Shown: positions 1 through 9,234 of the stretch, piece after piece
How positions within the stretch are numbered: the stretch's first letter is position 1
Layout of the letters: each line of letters starts with the position of its first letter
DNA from: SIG307 sp964609025
GTDB taxonomy: Bacteria > Bacillota > Clostridia > Lachnospirales > Lachnospiraceae
Direction of reading: 5' to 3'
Assembly (NCBI GenBank): GCA_964609025.1
Contig: CAZSQM010000017.1
Location: 1-64,000, forward strand
Length of the DNA stretch: 64,000 nt
Position numbers and translations under genes: made by a program
The notes under the pieces: model-generated
Database searches by the model: none
The model's input: only the letters and a program-made list of their open reading frames with translations
What the model was told of the DNA's origin: nothing

Positions 1-89
1 AATCGATATCCCTCATCCGACATCTGATTCAGCCATCGTTCCTGGGATGTAAGCAACAGCCAATAGAAACGAAATACTCTCTTTTTCAT
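1..89 (-). CDS. DUF2812 protein, N-terminal fragment cut by window edge
   Basis: Only the first 29 codons lie in the window; the gene runs off the left end. The start ATG at 89 follows a GGGAGAGAT ribosome site. The peptide begins MKKRVFRFYWLL and continues with ERWLNQMSDEGYRL, which matches the 'W-L-N-x-M-x-x-x-G-Y-x-L' opening typical of DUF2812 proteins. These are usually membrane-linked proteins encoded after PadR regulators, as also seen at 56101 in this window. Function is unknown. The call rests on a short stretch and is tentative. Confidence 0.5.
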   Translation of the reverse strand, partial: MKKRVFRFYWLLLTSQERWLNQMSDEGYR

Positions 90-146
90 AACATATCTCT
101 CCCTTTTTTTTCATAAGTTAATAAAAAACGCCCGGAGGCCGCCCCT

Positions 147-1697
147 TTGAAAAACGCATTGTTAAGAGGAACCTTGCTGCTCACCGCTGCCGGTCTGATT
201 ACGCGTATTCTCGGATTCTATTACCGCATCTGCCTTGCGGACGCGCTGGGTGCGGAATACCTCGGCATTTATCAGCTTGTCTTTCCGGTGTACGGCGTCT
301 GCTATACGCTCTATGCCTCCGGCATACAGACTGCAGTTTCTAAATTAGTCGCGGAGGAAAACAGCCGGGGAAATGTTTCTCTTATCTCCTGTCTTATGCG
401 TCGTGCACTGTTCCTTTCCTTCGGAATCGCGCTGACGCTCTCCTTTTTGATCTATTTTTGTGCAGTCCCTTGTGCGCGTTATTTTCTTATGGAAGAACGC
501 GCCGCCGATTCTTTACGGGTGCTTTCCGTTGTCTTTCCGTTCTGTGCCGTCACCGCCTGCATCAACGGTTATTATTACGGCAAAAAACAAACTGCGGTTC
601 CTGCCTGTACACAGCTTTTGGAGCAGGTGGTCCGTATCGGCATCGTCCTGTTTTTAGTAACGCTTCCCGCCTACTCCACCGAACGGGAGCGCTGTCTTGC
701 CGCAGTCATCGGACTGGTTATCGGAGAGATTGCCTCCAATCTGTTTAACTGCGTTTCCTATTTGATTCATACTTTTTTACTGCGCAAAGCACTTCCCCCT
801 GCAACAACAAAACGGTCAAAGGCAGCTTTCCCGTGCGAAACCCAGGCAATCACTTCGCGCCTGATTTCGCTTTCCGTTCCGCTCTCCCTAAACCGCCTGG
901 TGATTAATCTGTTACATAGTGCGGAAGCTGTCTTTGTTCCTTCCATGCTTCGTGTCAGTGGATTAAGTACCTCGGAAGCACTCAGCCTTTACGGCATTTT
1001 AAACGGAATGGCCCTTCCTTTTATTTTGTTTCCTTCCGCCATTCCGAATGCGCTGTCCGTCCTTTTGCTCCCTGCGGTTTCGGAAAACTTAGACGAAAAA
1101 AACCGTCCCCGCCTGCAAAAATGTGTCGGCGCCTCCATCAAATACAGCATGATTATCGGTCTGTTTTCCACCGCCGCTTTTTTGTATTTCGGAACCGGCA
1201 TCGGCAATGCCGTGTTCCATGATGCTCTTGCCGGAGAGTATCTGCGTATTCTCTCGCCGCTTTGTCCGCTGCTCTACCTTTCCACAACCCTAAGCAGCGT
1301 TATCAACGGCTTCGGAAAACCTCACGTTACCTTCTTCACTACCGTTGCGGGACTGTTAACGCGGCTTGCCTTTATTGTATTTCTCGTACCCGGCATGGGG
1401 ATTTACGGATACCTTTTAGGGCTTTTGGTCAGCCAATTAATCAGCACGCTGTCCGAAGCCTACTTTGTAGTAAAATACTGCAAGGCATTTCCTCCGGTTT
1501 CCGAATGGCTCGTAACACCGGCTGCCTTTGCCTTTGCACTGGCTCCCTGCTGTGTCTTTTTGTTCCGCTTTCTGCAAAAAGAAACACAGCTTCCCTCCAC
1601 CATGCTTTTGTTCGGCACCTGTGGAATTTTCTGTGTTTGCTATCTTGCCCTGTTGTATCTTGCAAAAATCATCCGCAGGGAAGAATGGCAGGATTAA
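147..1697 (+). CDS. SpoVB/MurJ-like polysaccharide flippase (MOP superfamily)
   Basis: A 516-residue integral membrane protein with about 12-14 hydrophobic segments. The opening (LTAAGLITRILGFYYRICLA, then GAEYLGIYQLVFPVYG) is characteristic of the stage V sporulation protein B / MurJ-like branch of the MOP exporter superfamily, which flips lipid-linked oligosaccharides such as peptidoglycan precursors. The start is TTG at 147, preceded by GGAGG at 134-138; no better start is visible. The stop overlaps the stop of the convergent GGDEF gene by a few bases. Sporulation use is inferred from family resemblance only. Confidence 0.82.
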   Translation: MKNALLRGTLLLTAAGLITRILGFYYRICLADALGAEYLGIYQLVFPVYGVCYTLYASGIQTAVSKLVAEENSRGNVSLISCLMRRALFLSFGIALTLSFLIYFCAVPCARYFLMEERAADSLRVLSVVFPFCAVTACINGYYYGKKQTAVPACTQLLEQVVRIGIVLFLVTLPAYSTERERCLAAVIGLVIGEIASNLFNCVSYLIHTFLLRKALPPATTKRSKAAFPCETQAITSRLISLSVPLSLNRLVINLLHSAEAVFVPSMLRVSGLSTSEALSLYGILNGMALPFILFPSAIPNALSVLLLPAVSENLDEKNRPRLQKCVGASIKYSMIIGLFSTAAFLYFGTGIGNAVFHDALAGEYLRILSPLCPLLYLSTTLSSVINGFGKPHVTFFTTVAGLLTRLAFIVFLVPGMGIYGYLLGLLVSQLISTLSEAYFVVKYCKAFPPVSEWLVTPAAFAFALAPCCVFLFRFLQKETQLPSTMLLFGTCGIFCVCYLALLYLAKIIRREEWQD

Positions 1698-3223
1698 TCC
1701 CCACTCCCGCCTGCCTCCTTGTGGGTATAAATCGCAAAATTGCCCTTATGGCTTGCCTTAACCTCATATAATGCACTGTCTGCACAATACATCAGCTCTT
1801 CGTAGCATTCGCCGTCTTCCGGATACATAGCAACACCAATCGACGCGCTGAGCGGTATCGACAAATCGCCCTTTTGGTACGGACGGTGCAAAAGCTCCTG
1901 CAGGGTCTGTGCCTTTTCAATGAGCTGCCTTTTATCCTCTACGTTGCCGATAAAGACAACAAACTCATCTCCTCCGACGCGTCCGATTACCTCCCCTGCG
2001 GTATAATGCTTCCGCAGATTTTCAATCGTATGCATCAGAATTTCATCACCGCACTGGTGTCCGTAGGTATCGTTTACCTTCTTAAAATCATCTACATCTA
2101 CCATCAGCAGCATATGAGGTTCTTCTCTGTGCTGCGTGATATAAGAATCGATTACTTCCTTGGTTGTCATTTTATTATAGGCACCGGTCAGGGAGTCCGT
2201 TCTGGAGGCACGCTCTAACTGCTCGATTTCACGCTTAAACATGCTGATATTGGAAATCTTTCCGATTGCCTGCACCGGTTCCCCCTCGCTGTTGCAGACA
2301 ACGCGGTACAAAATACGACACCACTGATATTCGCCCTTTGCGTCCAACAGCCTGAGCTGGATATCATTCGCACCCACGCGCTTTGTCCGCAAAATTTGTT
2401 CCATACTGTCACGCCGGTCGTTCGGGTGTATCATTTTTGCATGCTCATTGATGTCCTTTCGAAAATATCCGAGCACATTATTCCGACCGTAAATTTCCGT
2501 AAACTGCTCCGAAAGAGTCAGGACATCCTGTTTATAATCATACTCGAACATTACCTCATTGCTCAGTTCCGTCGCAATCCGGTAGCGTTCCTGCTCCTTT
2601 AAAAGCTTGTCCTGCGTTGCCTTTAACACCGACACATCCACAAATACCGCCGAAACCGTATTCTTTCCGCCATGTACGCCCTTGGAGAGCGTAACCTGCA
2701 TCCAATACCTCTTGCCGTTGGAATCATGCATCCGCAAAATCCGCTCCGCATATCCTTCCTGTTCCAACGCCGCCACATTCAAAAAAAAGTCATGGTACTC
2801 CGGCGGAATAAAACCAAGCAGACTGTTTTGATAAACTTCATACAAACCGGCACGATCCATCCCGATAATATCATAATACCCCCGGCTCGCATAGACAATC
2901 TTGCAAATGCCCTCCGGAATATAATTGACAACGCCCGCATGAAGGTTATTCGTTACCTTACGAACCTCCATTGCCGCCTCCGTCAAAAGCTGCTCCCGTT
3001 CAAAAATCAGTCTGGTCAGCCATGCCAGCAGTCCGATTGCAACCAGACCCGTCATAATAACAAGCCAGAGCAACGCCACCGGATTTTCGTTAAAATAGCC
3101 GACCGAAGCACCTCCCCGGATTGCTTTCCGATACTCCCCGGTCAGGAACAGCAATAATACAAAGAAAGCAAGCACTGCCCCGATAATTGCAGCCGTTTTC
3201 GCCGTAAATGTGTTTCTTTTCAT
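1694..3223 (-). CDS. Membrane PAS-GGDEF diguanylate cyclase
   Basis: A 509-residue protein. Two hydrophobic segments lie near the N-terminus (about residues 8-28 and 48-70), followed by two PAS-like sensory regions and a C-terminal GGDEF domain. The GGDEF motif (RVGGDEFVVF, about residue 417) is intact, so cyclic di-GMP synthesis from two GTP is expected. No RxxD inhibitory site is seen just upstream of the motif. The ATG at 3223 follows GAGGAGG. It is convergent with the flippase gene. The signal sensed by the PAS regions is unknown. Confidence 0.88.
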   Translation of the reverse strand: MKRNTFTAKTAAIIGAVLAFFVLLLFLTGEYRKAIRGGASVGYFNENPVALLWLVIMTGLVAIGLLAWLTRLIFEREQLLTEAAMEVRKVTNNLHAGVVNYIPEGICKIVYASRGYYDIIGMDRAGLYEVYQNSLLGFIPPEYHDFFLNVAALEQEGYAERILRMHDSNGKRYWMQVTLSKGVHGGKNTVSAVFVDVSVLKATQDKLLKEQERYRIATELSNEVMFEYDYKQDVLTLSEQFTEIYGRNNVLGYFRKDINEHAKMIHPNDRRDSMEQILRTKRVGANDIQLRLLDAKGEYQWCRILYRVVCNSEGEPVQAIGKISNISMFKREIEQLERASRTDSLTGAYNKMTTKEVIDSYITQHREEPHMLLMVDVDDFKKVNDTYGHQCGDEILMHTIENLRKHYTAGEVIGRVGGDEFVVFIGNVEDKRQLIEKAQTLQELLHRPYQKGDLSIPLSASIGVAMYPEDGECYEELMYCADSALYEVKASHKGNFAIYTHKEAGGSGD

Positions 3224-3310
3224 AGCCCTGCCTCCTCGGAATCTCTTTCGTATACTCTTATTTTAAACGAGAATCCGAAAGAAAGCAATACAAACCTTAT
3301 TTCTGTTCTC

Positions 3311-3584
3311 TTTTATTCCGCCGTGCAGGCTGGCGCTCCGNNNNNNNNNNNNNNNNNNNNNNNNNNNNNNNNNNNNNNNNNNNNNNNNNNNNNNNNNNNN
3401 NNNNNNNNNNNNNNNNNNNNNNNNNNNNNNNNNNNNNNNNCGCCCTGCCCACTCACCTCGTGTCCTTACGGACACTCGGTCGTGGGCGCGTTCGCTTTTA
3501 TTCCGTTTCCCGTGCAGGCTGGCGCTCCGCGCCCTGCCCACTCACCTCGTGTCCTTACGGACACTCGGTCGTGGGCGCGTTCGC
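3311..3584. repeat. 89-bp tandem repeat interrupted by assembly gap
   Basis: The 55-base stretch 3441-3495 recurs exactly at 3530-3584, a period of 89 bases. The block before each copy (TTTTATTCCG followed by CGTGCAGGCTGGCGCTCCG) is present at 3311-3340 just before the gap and again at 3496-3529. At least three units must therefore exist, one of them partly hidden by the Ns. The unit contains short palindromes such as GTGTCCTTACGGACAC. Confidence 0.9.
3341..3440. other. Assembly gap (100 Ns)
   Basis: Exactly 100 N characters, the conventional placeholder for a gap of unknown size. It falls inside the tandem repeat, so the true repeat copy number and the true length here are not known. Reading frames drawn across it are artefacts. 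Confidence 0.99.
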
Positions 3585-3647
3585 ATGACCTCCGCACGTT
3601 GGGAGCAAGCTCCCACGGTCGGAGGTCATGCTCACTTTGCCTGCACG
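3511..3647. repeat. Terminator-adjacent palindromic element, copy A
   Basis: One of three related elements in the window (others at 19362-19494 and 47324-47506). Outer ends are CGTGCAGGC and GCCTGCACG, inverted relative to each other. The shared core is TCGGTCGTGGGCGCGTTCGC followed by ATGAC, then a variable hairpin (here closed by GCATGACCTCCG and CGGAGGTCATGC), then GCTCACTTTGCCTGCACG. The right end touches the T-tract of the minus-strand terminator at 3648-3681. No coding capacity is seen. Confidence 0.75.
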
Positions 3648-3681
3648 AAAAAAGAGCACCCGTTTTACACGGCTGCTCTTT
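3648..3681 (-). terminator. Intrinsic terminator of the NUDIX gene
   Basis: Read on the minus strand: AAAGAGCAGCCGT, a short loop, then ACGGGTGCTCTTTTTT, a GC-containing hairpin ending in six Ts. It lies 5 bases after the stop of the NUDIX gene at 3686. Confidence 0.85.
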
Positions 3682-3685
3682 CCGA

Positions 3686-4138
3686 CTAGAAATACTTCTT
3701 GCTGCCCCAGAGATTACTTTTCTTCAAATCCACATACTCATTGTAGGCCTGCTCCAAAATCTGCTTCTCATTCGCAAATTTCAGCATATGGTACGCTTCA
3801 TGAAACTTGTAATAACCGGAGTCCATGAAAAATTCTTCACGCTGCGGCTTGCTATAATAGCTGTCAGACATCATTAAATACCAATGCACATCTTTTAATA
3901 CCGTATTCTGAGGAGTATTAAAGGTATACTGACTCTTACCGATGTACTTAATAATCTGGGCATCCACACCGGTTTCCTCCCGGACCTCCCGCACGGCAGT
4001 ATCCTTAAACTCTTCTCCTTCCTCTACGGTGCCCTTCGGCAAAACCCAACCCTCATACTTGTTCTTATAATTCTTGTACAGTAGTAATATCTTCCCTCTG
4101 AATATAACTACACCGCCGCAGCTGGTTGCTTCTACCAT
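3686..4138 (-). CDS. NUDIX hydrolase
   Basis: A 150-residue NUDIX-fold protein. The NUDIX box reads G-TVEEG-E-EFKDTAV-REVREETGV, with all metal-binding glutamates present, so hydrolysis of a nucleoside diphosphate linked to another group is expected; the substrate is unknown. The start chosen is the ATG at 4138 (MVEATSCGG), which has AGGAGGT seven bases upstream; a longer frame back to 4171 lacks a ribosome site. Related family members act on (di)nucleoside polyphosphates or oxidised nucleotides. The gene is monocistronic with its own terminator. Confidence 0.85.
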   Translation of the reverse strand: MVEATSCGGVVIFRGKILLLYKNYKNKYEGWVLPKGTVEEGEEFKDTAVREVREETGVDAQIIKYIGKSQYTFNTPQNTVLKDVHWYLMMSDSYYSKPQREEFFMDSGYYKFHEAYHMLKFANEKQILEQAYNEYVDLKKSNLWGSKKYF

Positions 4139-4254
4139 TGCAATACCTCCTGCTGGTGTGCCTTCAATCACTATCCATAGTATACATCATTTCAGGTGAC
4201 TTTGCAACCTTTCCGTAAGAGGTTTCTGATTTTTCTGTTTTCCAATTTTCTCCG

Positions 4255-6705
4255 TTACTTTGTCTGCCGCTTTGCAAAATACTCCGCTATCTCCTCGGCA
4301 AGCTCCGCAAGCCCGCTCTCCCCTGCCCCGTCACACTGCTCGAAAAAGATACTGACTGCCGCAACCGGGTTTTCCGCCGGTATCAATGCCATTGACAGAC
4401 AATGGTATTTTCCGGAGCTTCCGGACGGCACTCTGGTTTCCGCGTAGCGGTAGGAAACGCCGTTCTTTGTTTCTTTTACGGCAAATGCTCTTAAATAGGA
4501 CGCGGCACGCTCCTTCTCAAACAGGCGGCACTGCTCCGCCTCCGTCCGGTAAATCACCTTGCCGGACGCATCCGTCAGCTTTTCCGTTACATGAGGCGTC
4601 AGATAGACTCCCTCCTTTGCACAGGCTCCCGCAAACAATGCCGCGCCGAAGGGCGTAAGAACCTCGCCCTGTGCCGTTACATACTCTCCGAAAGGCGTCG
4701 GGATTTTTTCTTCATATGCCTCCGCAGCCGCCCGGAAAATTCCGGTCGCCTCACGCACCGGGTACACCCCGTAAAAAGCACGGTTAAACAGCGGTCCGTC
4801 TTCGGCTCCGTCATATTGCGCCGCATACTCCGGTTCAAAATCCGGCAGGGACACCGACGCGAGCAGTCCCCCTTTCTCCAAATCAATGACGCAGGCAGCT
4901 CCGTTTCTGCCGTTTAACGCATCATGAACCTGTTCCTGTAACTCCGTCCGCAGCGTTGTAAACAAATTATTTCCGGGAATCTGCGCGTCCCGCATCCGGT
5001 ACAGCAGTTTTGTTACCTCACTCGCCGAGGAAGACAGCAGCTCGATTTCCTTTACCGCTTCCAGACCGCTCGAACCGTTCTGCACCTGTCCGACCACATG
5101 GGAATACAGACTTTTATACGGATATTTCCGCAGTTCCTCGCCGTCCAAAAGCATTGTAAACGCCAGCGGATTCCCCTCGGAATCAAAAATGGTTCCTCTG
5201 GCGTTTTGTTCCTCTAATTTTGCCTGACGGCGATTGTAGGAATTAAAAATCACGGTACGCGCTTCGGTACAGATAAATACCGTAAAATACGCCGCCACGG
5301 AAAATAACGCCGCCAAAAATGCAACGGAACACTGTCTGAGCGCACGCCTTGCTCTTTCGGGAAGCACGGCAGGCACAAACCCGTCCTTATACACCCGCGG
5401 TTCTCCCCGCTCTTTGCCCCGCTCCTGCATTCCCTGTATCAGCATAAACATCAGCACCATACTTGCGGCAGAACTGCCCCCCGCACTGACAAAGGGCAGC
5501 GGTACTCCCGTGGAAGGAAGCATTCTTGTGACGCCTCCCACATTCAGAAGCACCTGTGTTGTAAACAACGCCGCAAACCCGGTAAACACCAGCCGGTAAT
5601 AATCCTCCGAAAACTTTGCCGCCATACGAATCAAAAGCAGCATACAATTAATATAAACGCCCAAAAGCCCCAATGCGAAAACGGCTCCCAACTCTTCACA
5701 AACCGCAGAAAAGATGTAGTCGGTTGTCACTACCGGTATCTGCTCGGGAGCCCCTTTATATAAGCCGGTTCCGAAAAAGCCGCCGTTTCCGATAGCAAAT
5801 AACGACTGCGCCAGCTGATATCCCTCATTGTCCACCACGTCAAAGGGATCCTTCCATGCCAGGACACGCACCTGCACATGGTAAAAGAACCGGTACGCCG
5901 CCGCGCAGGCAGCCACCGCTGCCGCAAGGCCTCCGAAAATCCAGCGTTTTTTCCCGCTTACGCAGTACAGCAGTACCCAGAACACAACGGCAAACAACAA
6001 AGCACCGCCCAAATCCTTAGAAGCTGCCATCAAAAGAATGTGTACGCCCGCAAGCACCGTCCCCGCAAGAATACCGCGCCACGACTTCGCCCGCAGAAGC
6101 ACCGCCGCGCAGCCGAAAATAAAGGAAATCTTTACAAACTCAAAGGGCTGCATTGCCACGCCGAACAGTTTTACCCAGATACGCGCCCCAAGGCGCTCTC
6201 CCGCGAAGAAAAACACCAGCAGAAGCACCGCAATGCCAAGCCCCAGATAAACATAGCCGTAACGCTCGATACGGTGCATGGCACGAATAAACGCCGGAAG
6301 AAACAGTGCGATGATTAAAGCCGCCGCAACAATCACAAATTGCCGTACCGCGCCGTTAAAATCAAGCCTTGCAAGCATGACCGAACCGATGCACAAAAGC
6401 AGCAGCATATTATCAAACAAAAGCTCCGACATCCGCGGATACAGCTTTTTATAAACAAAGGTAATCACACTGTACGCCGCCATCTGTATCAAAAAGAAAT
6501 ACAGAAACCTTACCGAGCCGCTCCGGAGATACAGCACAAGAAAACAAAGGGTAAAAACAGCCGCCACTTCCAGTTTCATCACAACACGGACCGCCGTTTT
6601 ACGTCGTTCCTCTTTTTTGCGTACGGAAAGAAACGCCTGCACATTGTAAGCAAGCAGCAACGCCGCCAATATATAATTTACGAAAGCAAGAAATGCCGTC
6701 TGCAT
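4255..6705 (-). CDS. SEDS glycosyltransferase fused to a degenerate class B PBP domain
   Basis: An 816-residue protein. Residues 1 to about 440 form a polytopic FtsW/RodA/SpoVE (SEDS) domain with the family hallmarks GYQLAQSLFAIGNGGFFGTG, TDYIFSAVCEELG and PLPFVSAGGSS; SEDS proteins polymerise lipid II into glycan strands. A further membrane segment at about 460-480 leads into a region resembling a class B penicillin-binding protein, starting ARGTIFDSEGNPLA. The catalytic SxxK box is absent: the expected PGSTFK position reads YPVREATGIF (about 648-657), and SGSSGKYH stands where KTGT is expected. The domain therefore looks non-catalytic and may be structural or regulatory. The ATG directly follows the U32 stop (TAAATG). 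Confidence 0.85.
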   Translation of the reverse strand: MQTAFLAFVNYILAALLLAYNVQAFLSVRKKEERRKTAVRVVMKLEVAAVFTLCFLVLYLRSGSVRFLYFFLIQMAAYSVITFVYKKLYPRMSELLFDNMLLLLCIGSVMLARLDFNGAVRQFVIVAAALIIALFLPAFIRAMHRIERYGYVYLGLGIAVLLLVFFFAGERLGARIWVKLFGVAMQPFEFVKISFIFGCAAVLLRAKSWRGILAGTVLAGVHILLMAASKDLGGALLFAVVFWVLLYCVSGKKRWIFGGLAAAVAACAAAYRFFYHVQVRVLAWKDPFDVVDNEGYQLAQSLFAIGNGGFFGTGLYKGAPEQIPVVTTDYIFSAVCEELGAVFALGLLGVYINCMLLLIRMAAKFSEDYYRLVFTGFAALFTTQVLLNVGGVTRMLPSTGVPLPFVSAGGSSAASMVLMFMLIQGMQERGKERGEPRVYKDGFVPAVLPERARRALRQCSVAFLAALFSVAAYFTVFICTEARTVIFNSYNRRQAKLEEQNARGTIFDSEGNPLAFTMLLDGEELRKYPYKSLYSHVVGQVQNGSSGLEAVKEIELLSSSASEVTKLLYRMRDAQIPGNNLFTTLRTELQEQVHDALNGRNGAACVIDLEKGGLLASVSLPDFEPEYAAQYDGAEDGPLFNRAFYGVYPVREATGIFRAAAEAYEEKIPTPFGEYVTAQGEVLTPFGAALFAGACAKEGVYLTPHVTEKLTDASGKVIYRTEAEQCRLFEKERAASYLRAFAVKETKNGVSYRYAETRVPSGSSGKYHCLSMALIPAENPVAAVSIFFEQCDGAGESGLAELAEEIAEYFAKRQTK

Positions 6706-9234
6706 TTATTCCACCCCTCTTTTAAAATGTCCTCGTGTATAGCCTGCGCCCGTAACCGGCAGTCCGTTTCCTGCCGCACTTTTCAGAACGCGCAGGGTTT
6801 CTTCCTTCGATTCGAACGTAAAATCAAGACGGAGTGCCGCCGGGCACAGCAGCTTAATTTCTTCCTCCCGGTCAAGCAAGGAAAGACACTCCGGGTTATA
6901 TATGATATTATAACAGTCTTTACAGTTTTGCTTTATCAAAAGCTTCTTTCCTACGCGGTCGGTCAGAACAACCGGCTCCGGTTCTTTCGTTTCTTTGCCC
7001 CTGCAAAGCCCCATCGTTTTTCTGACGCAATGCGCCGACACCATAAGCGGAATGCGGCCGTATACCACCATTGTCATATCCTCGATTTCCAATTCCCGCA
7101 GTTCCTTTGCGGAAAGCTCCTGCGGCGCCGCAGTCACACAGTCACGCTCCCCGAACAATTCACGGTAAAAGGCTTTTGCTTCCCGGTTCATCACATACAT
7201 GTTATAGTCAAGGGCGCACCGGGAGTGCCACTCCGCGTCCAGCCGCATCACCAAAGAAAGCGTTTCGTAGTTCCGAAGCAGATAACCGTCAAAATTCTGC
7301 CGCAGAACCTCAAACTCCGCTTCTATCCGCTCCAACGTGCTTTTTCTGCAAATACGCGGAAAACACAGCCAGATTTCTTTTCCCCGCAAACGAAACTTCC
7401 GTGCCAAATCACACAGGCGTTCCGTATTCTCTCCTGCGATATCCAGATAAATCCGGCGTACCGCCTCCTCCCCTGCTGCCGCCTCCGCCTGTTCTCCGGT
7501 ACTGACCAGACAGTCCGTATACGGCTTATTGTTCCGGGCTTTCTCCACGGTCTTTGCCTTTTTGCTCTCCTTTGTTTCATCGTCTTCCCGTGCGGCGTCG
7601 CTCCTCTGCGTCCCGGCAAGCGCTTCCCCGGAACGCTCTCCTGCCTCTGCCCGCCGATACCTCGCATTCATTGCATCGGCAAGCGCCGAAAGCGCCTTTC
7701 TCCGCAGCTCATTCAAAAGGCCGTTTGGCAAAAATACATCATCCGCCAGCGAAATCGTAAGATTTTCGAAGAAAAACGCTTCGTTTCCGGTCTTTTCAAG
7801 CTGCTTTCTTACCGAAGCCTCCGTTGCCGGAAGCTTTCCGGCTTTTTCACAAAGGAACCCTTCCAGACGTACCGTCACCGTCGTCGCCTCCTGCTTCGGA
7901 AACGGTACTGCAAAAAGCAGCCCTTTGCACGGGGCAGAAACTTCCAGGGTACATACTTCTCCCGCTTTGGCATAAAAAATACCTTTTACCGGAATACGCT
8001 TTTCTCTGCTTACATACCGTTCTTCCACATTCTTTAACAATGCCGCGTTTTTTATCCGGTAGACCCTATCTCCCTTTTTTGCCTGCAAACGTGGCAGCAG
8101 CCGCGCCTTAATTTCCGCGCCCGCCTCTGCGCCGCTTCCTAACGTATATTCATAATACCCCGGCGCACCGGATTCTTTCGCGGTTTCCCTGCGAAACTCC
8201 AGTACATCCTGTGGGGCTACCGGTCTGGTCAGCTTTATTTTTGCTTCGCCCCTGCCGCCGGAAACGACTTCTCCCACCAAAACACCGAAATGACCCGGAC
8301 GGTTTACCGACATCAACTCCGCACCGTTCTTTGTCAGAAAACACCCGGTCGTAAAGCCGCCCCGGTTGTAAATATCCGCAAGCGCCTCGGCTTCCTCGGA
8401 AAGAAGCTCGGGATTCGCCTGCAAATAAGCGCGATAGCCGTCCTCTCCGAGAGAATCATACAAATCCGTAAACTTCCGGTAGGCTGCCGTTACTGCCGCC
8501 GCGTACTCCGGACGTTTCATTCTTCCCTCGATTTTAAACGAAGCCGCACCGGTCCGAATCAGTTCCGGCAAAAGCGAAAGACCGCACAAGTCTTTCGGAC
8601 TCAGCCAATACTTTGTCCCACACGCCTCACTCTCATACTGCATCCGGCACGGCTGCGCACAGCGTCCGCGGTTTCCGCTCCTTTGACCGATTAAGCTGCT
8701 CATCAGGCATTGTCCCGAATAACAGTAACACAATGCGCCATGCACAAAAATCTCTACTTCTTTTCCGCTCTTGTCACAGATTTCCTTAATTTCCGGCAAA
8801 GAAAGCTCCCTTGCCGGAACCAGACGGGTTACAGGGTATCCGTCAAACACGCGAAGCCCCTCTGCCGCCGTCAGCGTCATCTGCGTGCTGGCATGCAAAG
8901 AAAGGCCCGGAAACTCCTTCGCCAAAAAGTGCAGGACACCTACATCCTGCACAATTGCCGCGTCCAGACCCGCAACATAATAGGGAGCGAGAAACTCATA
9001 CAATGCTTTGAATTCCTGCTCCTTTACCAACGTATTTACGGTCAGATACAGCCGTTTGCCGCGCAGATGCACATACCGGATTGCTTCCAGCATTTCCTCC
9101 GTATCCGGATTGTCTGCATACGCCCGCGCACCGAAACCGCTTCCGCCGATATAAACCGCGTCCGCTCCCGCGACAATCGCTGCCTTTAAGGCCTCCATAC
9201 TGCCCGCCGGAGCGAGAATTTCAGGCTTTTCCAT
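6706..9234 (-). CDS. U32 family peptidase with DUF3656 region (RlhA/YegQ-like)
   Basis: An 842-residue protein starting EKPEILAPAGSMEALKAAI. It carries the U32 signature at residues 161-200: EIFVHGALCYCYSGQC, then RSGNRGRCAQPCR. The cysteines in this signature bind a cofactor or metal in characterised relatives. In Escherichia coli the RlhA member is needed for hydroxylation of a 23S rRNA cytidine, while others were described as collagenase-like proteases; which role applies is not clear. A charged low-complexity linker lies at about 540-580. The start overlaps zapA by 14 bases, so the two are probably translationally coupled. Confidence 0.85.
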   Translation of the reverse strand: MEKPEILAPAGSMEALKAAIVAGADAVYIGGSGFGARAYADNPDTEEMLEAIRYVHLRGKRLYLTVNTLVKEQEFKALYEFLAPYYVAGLDAAIVQDVGVLHFLAKEFPGLSLHASTQMTLTAAEGLRVFDGYPVTRLVPARELSLPEIKEICDKSGKEVEIFVHGALCYCYSGQCLMSSLIGQRSGNRGRCAQPCRMQYESEACGTKYWLSPKDLCGLSLLPELIRTGAASFKIEGRMKRPEYAAAVTAAYRKFTDLYDSLGEDGYRAYLQANPELLSEEAEALADIYNRGGFTTGCFLTKNGAELMSVNRPGHFGVLVGEVVSGGRGEAKIKLTRPVAPQDVLEFRRETAKESGAPGYYEYTLGSGAEAGAEIKARLLPRLQAKKGDRVYRIKNAALLKNVEERYVSREKRIPVKGIFYAKAGEVCTLEVSAPCKGLLFAVPFPKQEATTVTVRLEGFLCEKAGKLPATEASVRKQLEKTGNEAFFFENLTISLADDVFLPNGLLNELRRKALSALADAMNARYRRAEAGERSGEALAGTQRSDAAREDDETKESKKAKTVEKARNNKPYTDCLVSTGEQAEAAAGEEAVRRIYLDIAGENTERLCDLARKFRLRGKEIWLCFPRICRKSTLERIEAEFEVLRQNFDGYLLRNYETLSLVMRLDAEWHSRCALDYNMYVMNREAKAFYRELFGERDCVTAAPQELSAKELRELEIEDMTMVVYGRIPLMVSAHCVRKTMGLCRGKETKEPEPVVLTDRVGKKLLIKQNCKDCYNIIYNPECLSLLDREEEIKLLCPAALRLDFTFESKEETLRVLKSAAGNGLPVTGAGYTRGHFKRGVE

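Noticed and set aside
3441..3584. Possible CRISPR array from exact repeats
   Set aside because: Units are adjacent with 89-bp periodicity and nearly identical throughout, with no unique spacers and no cas genes in the window.
3263..3877. Frames spanning the N gap on both strands
   Set aside because: They cross 100 unknown bases and a tandem repeat, and their sequences are low-complexity translations of palindromes.
6340..8037. A long 565-residue plus-strand frame
   Set aside because: It is the antisense shadow of the SEDS-PBP and U32 genes; its composition is rich in R, K, H, P and F, without domains or a ribosome site.
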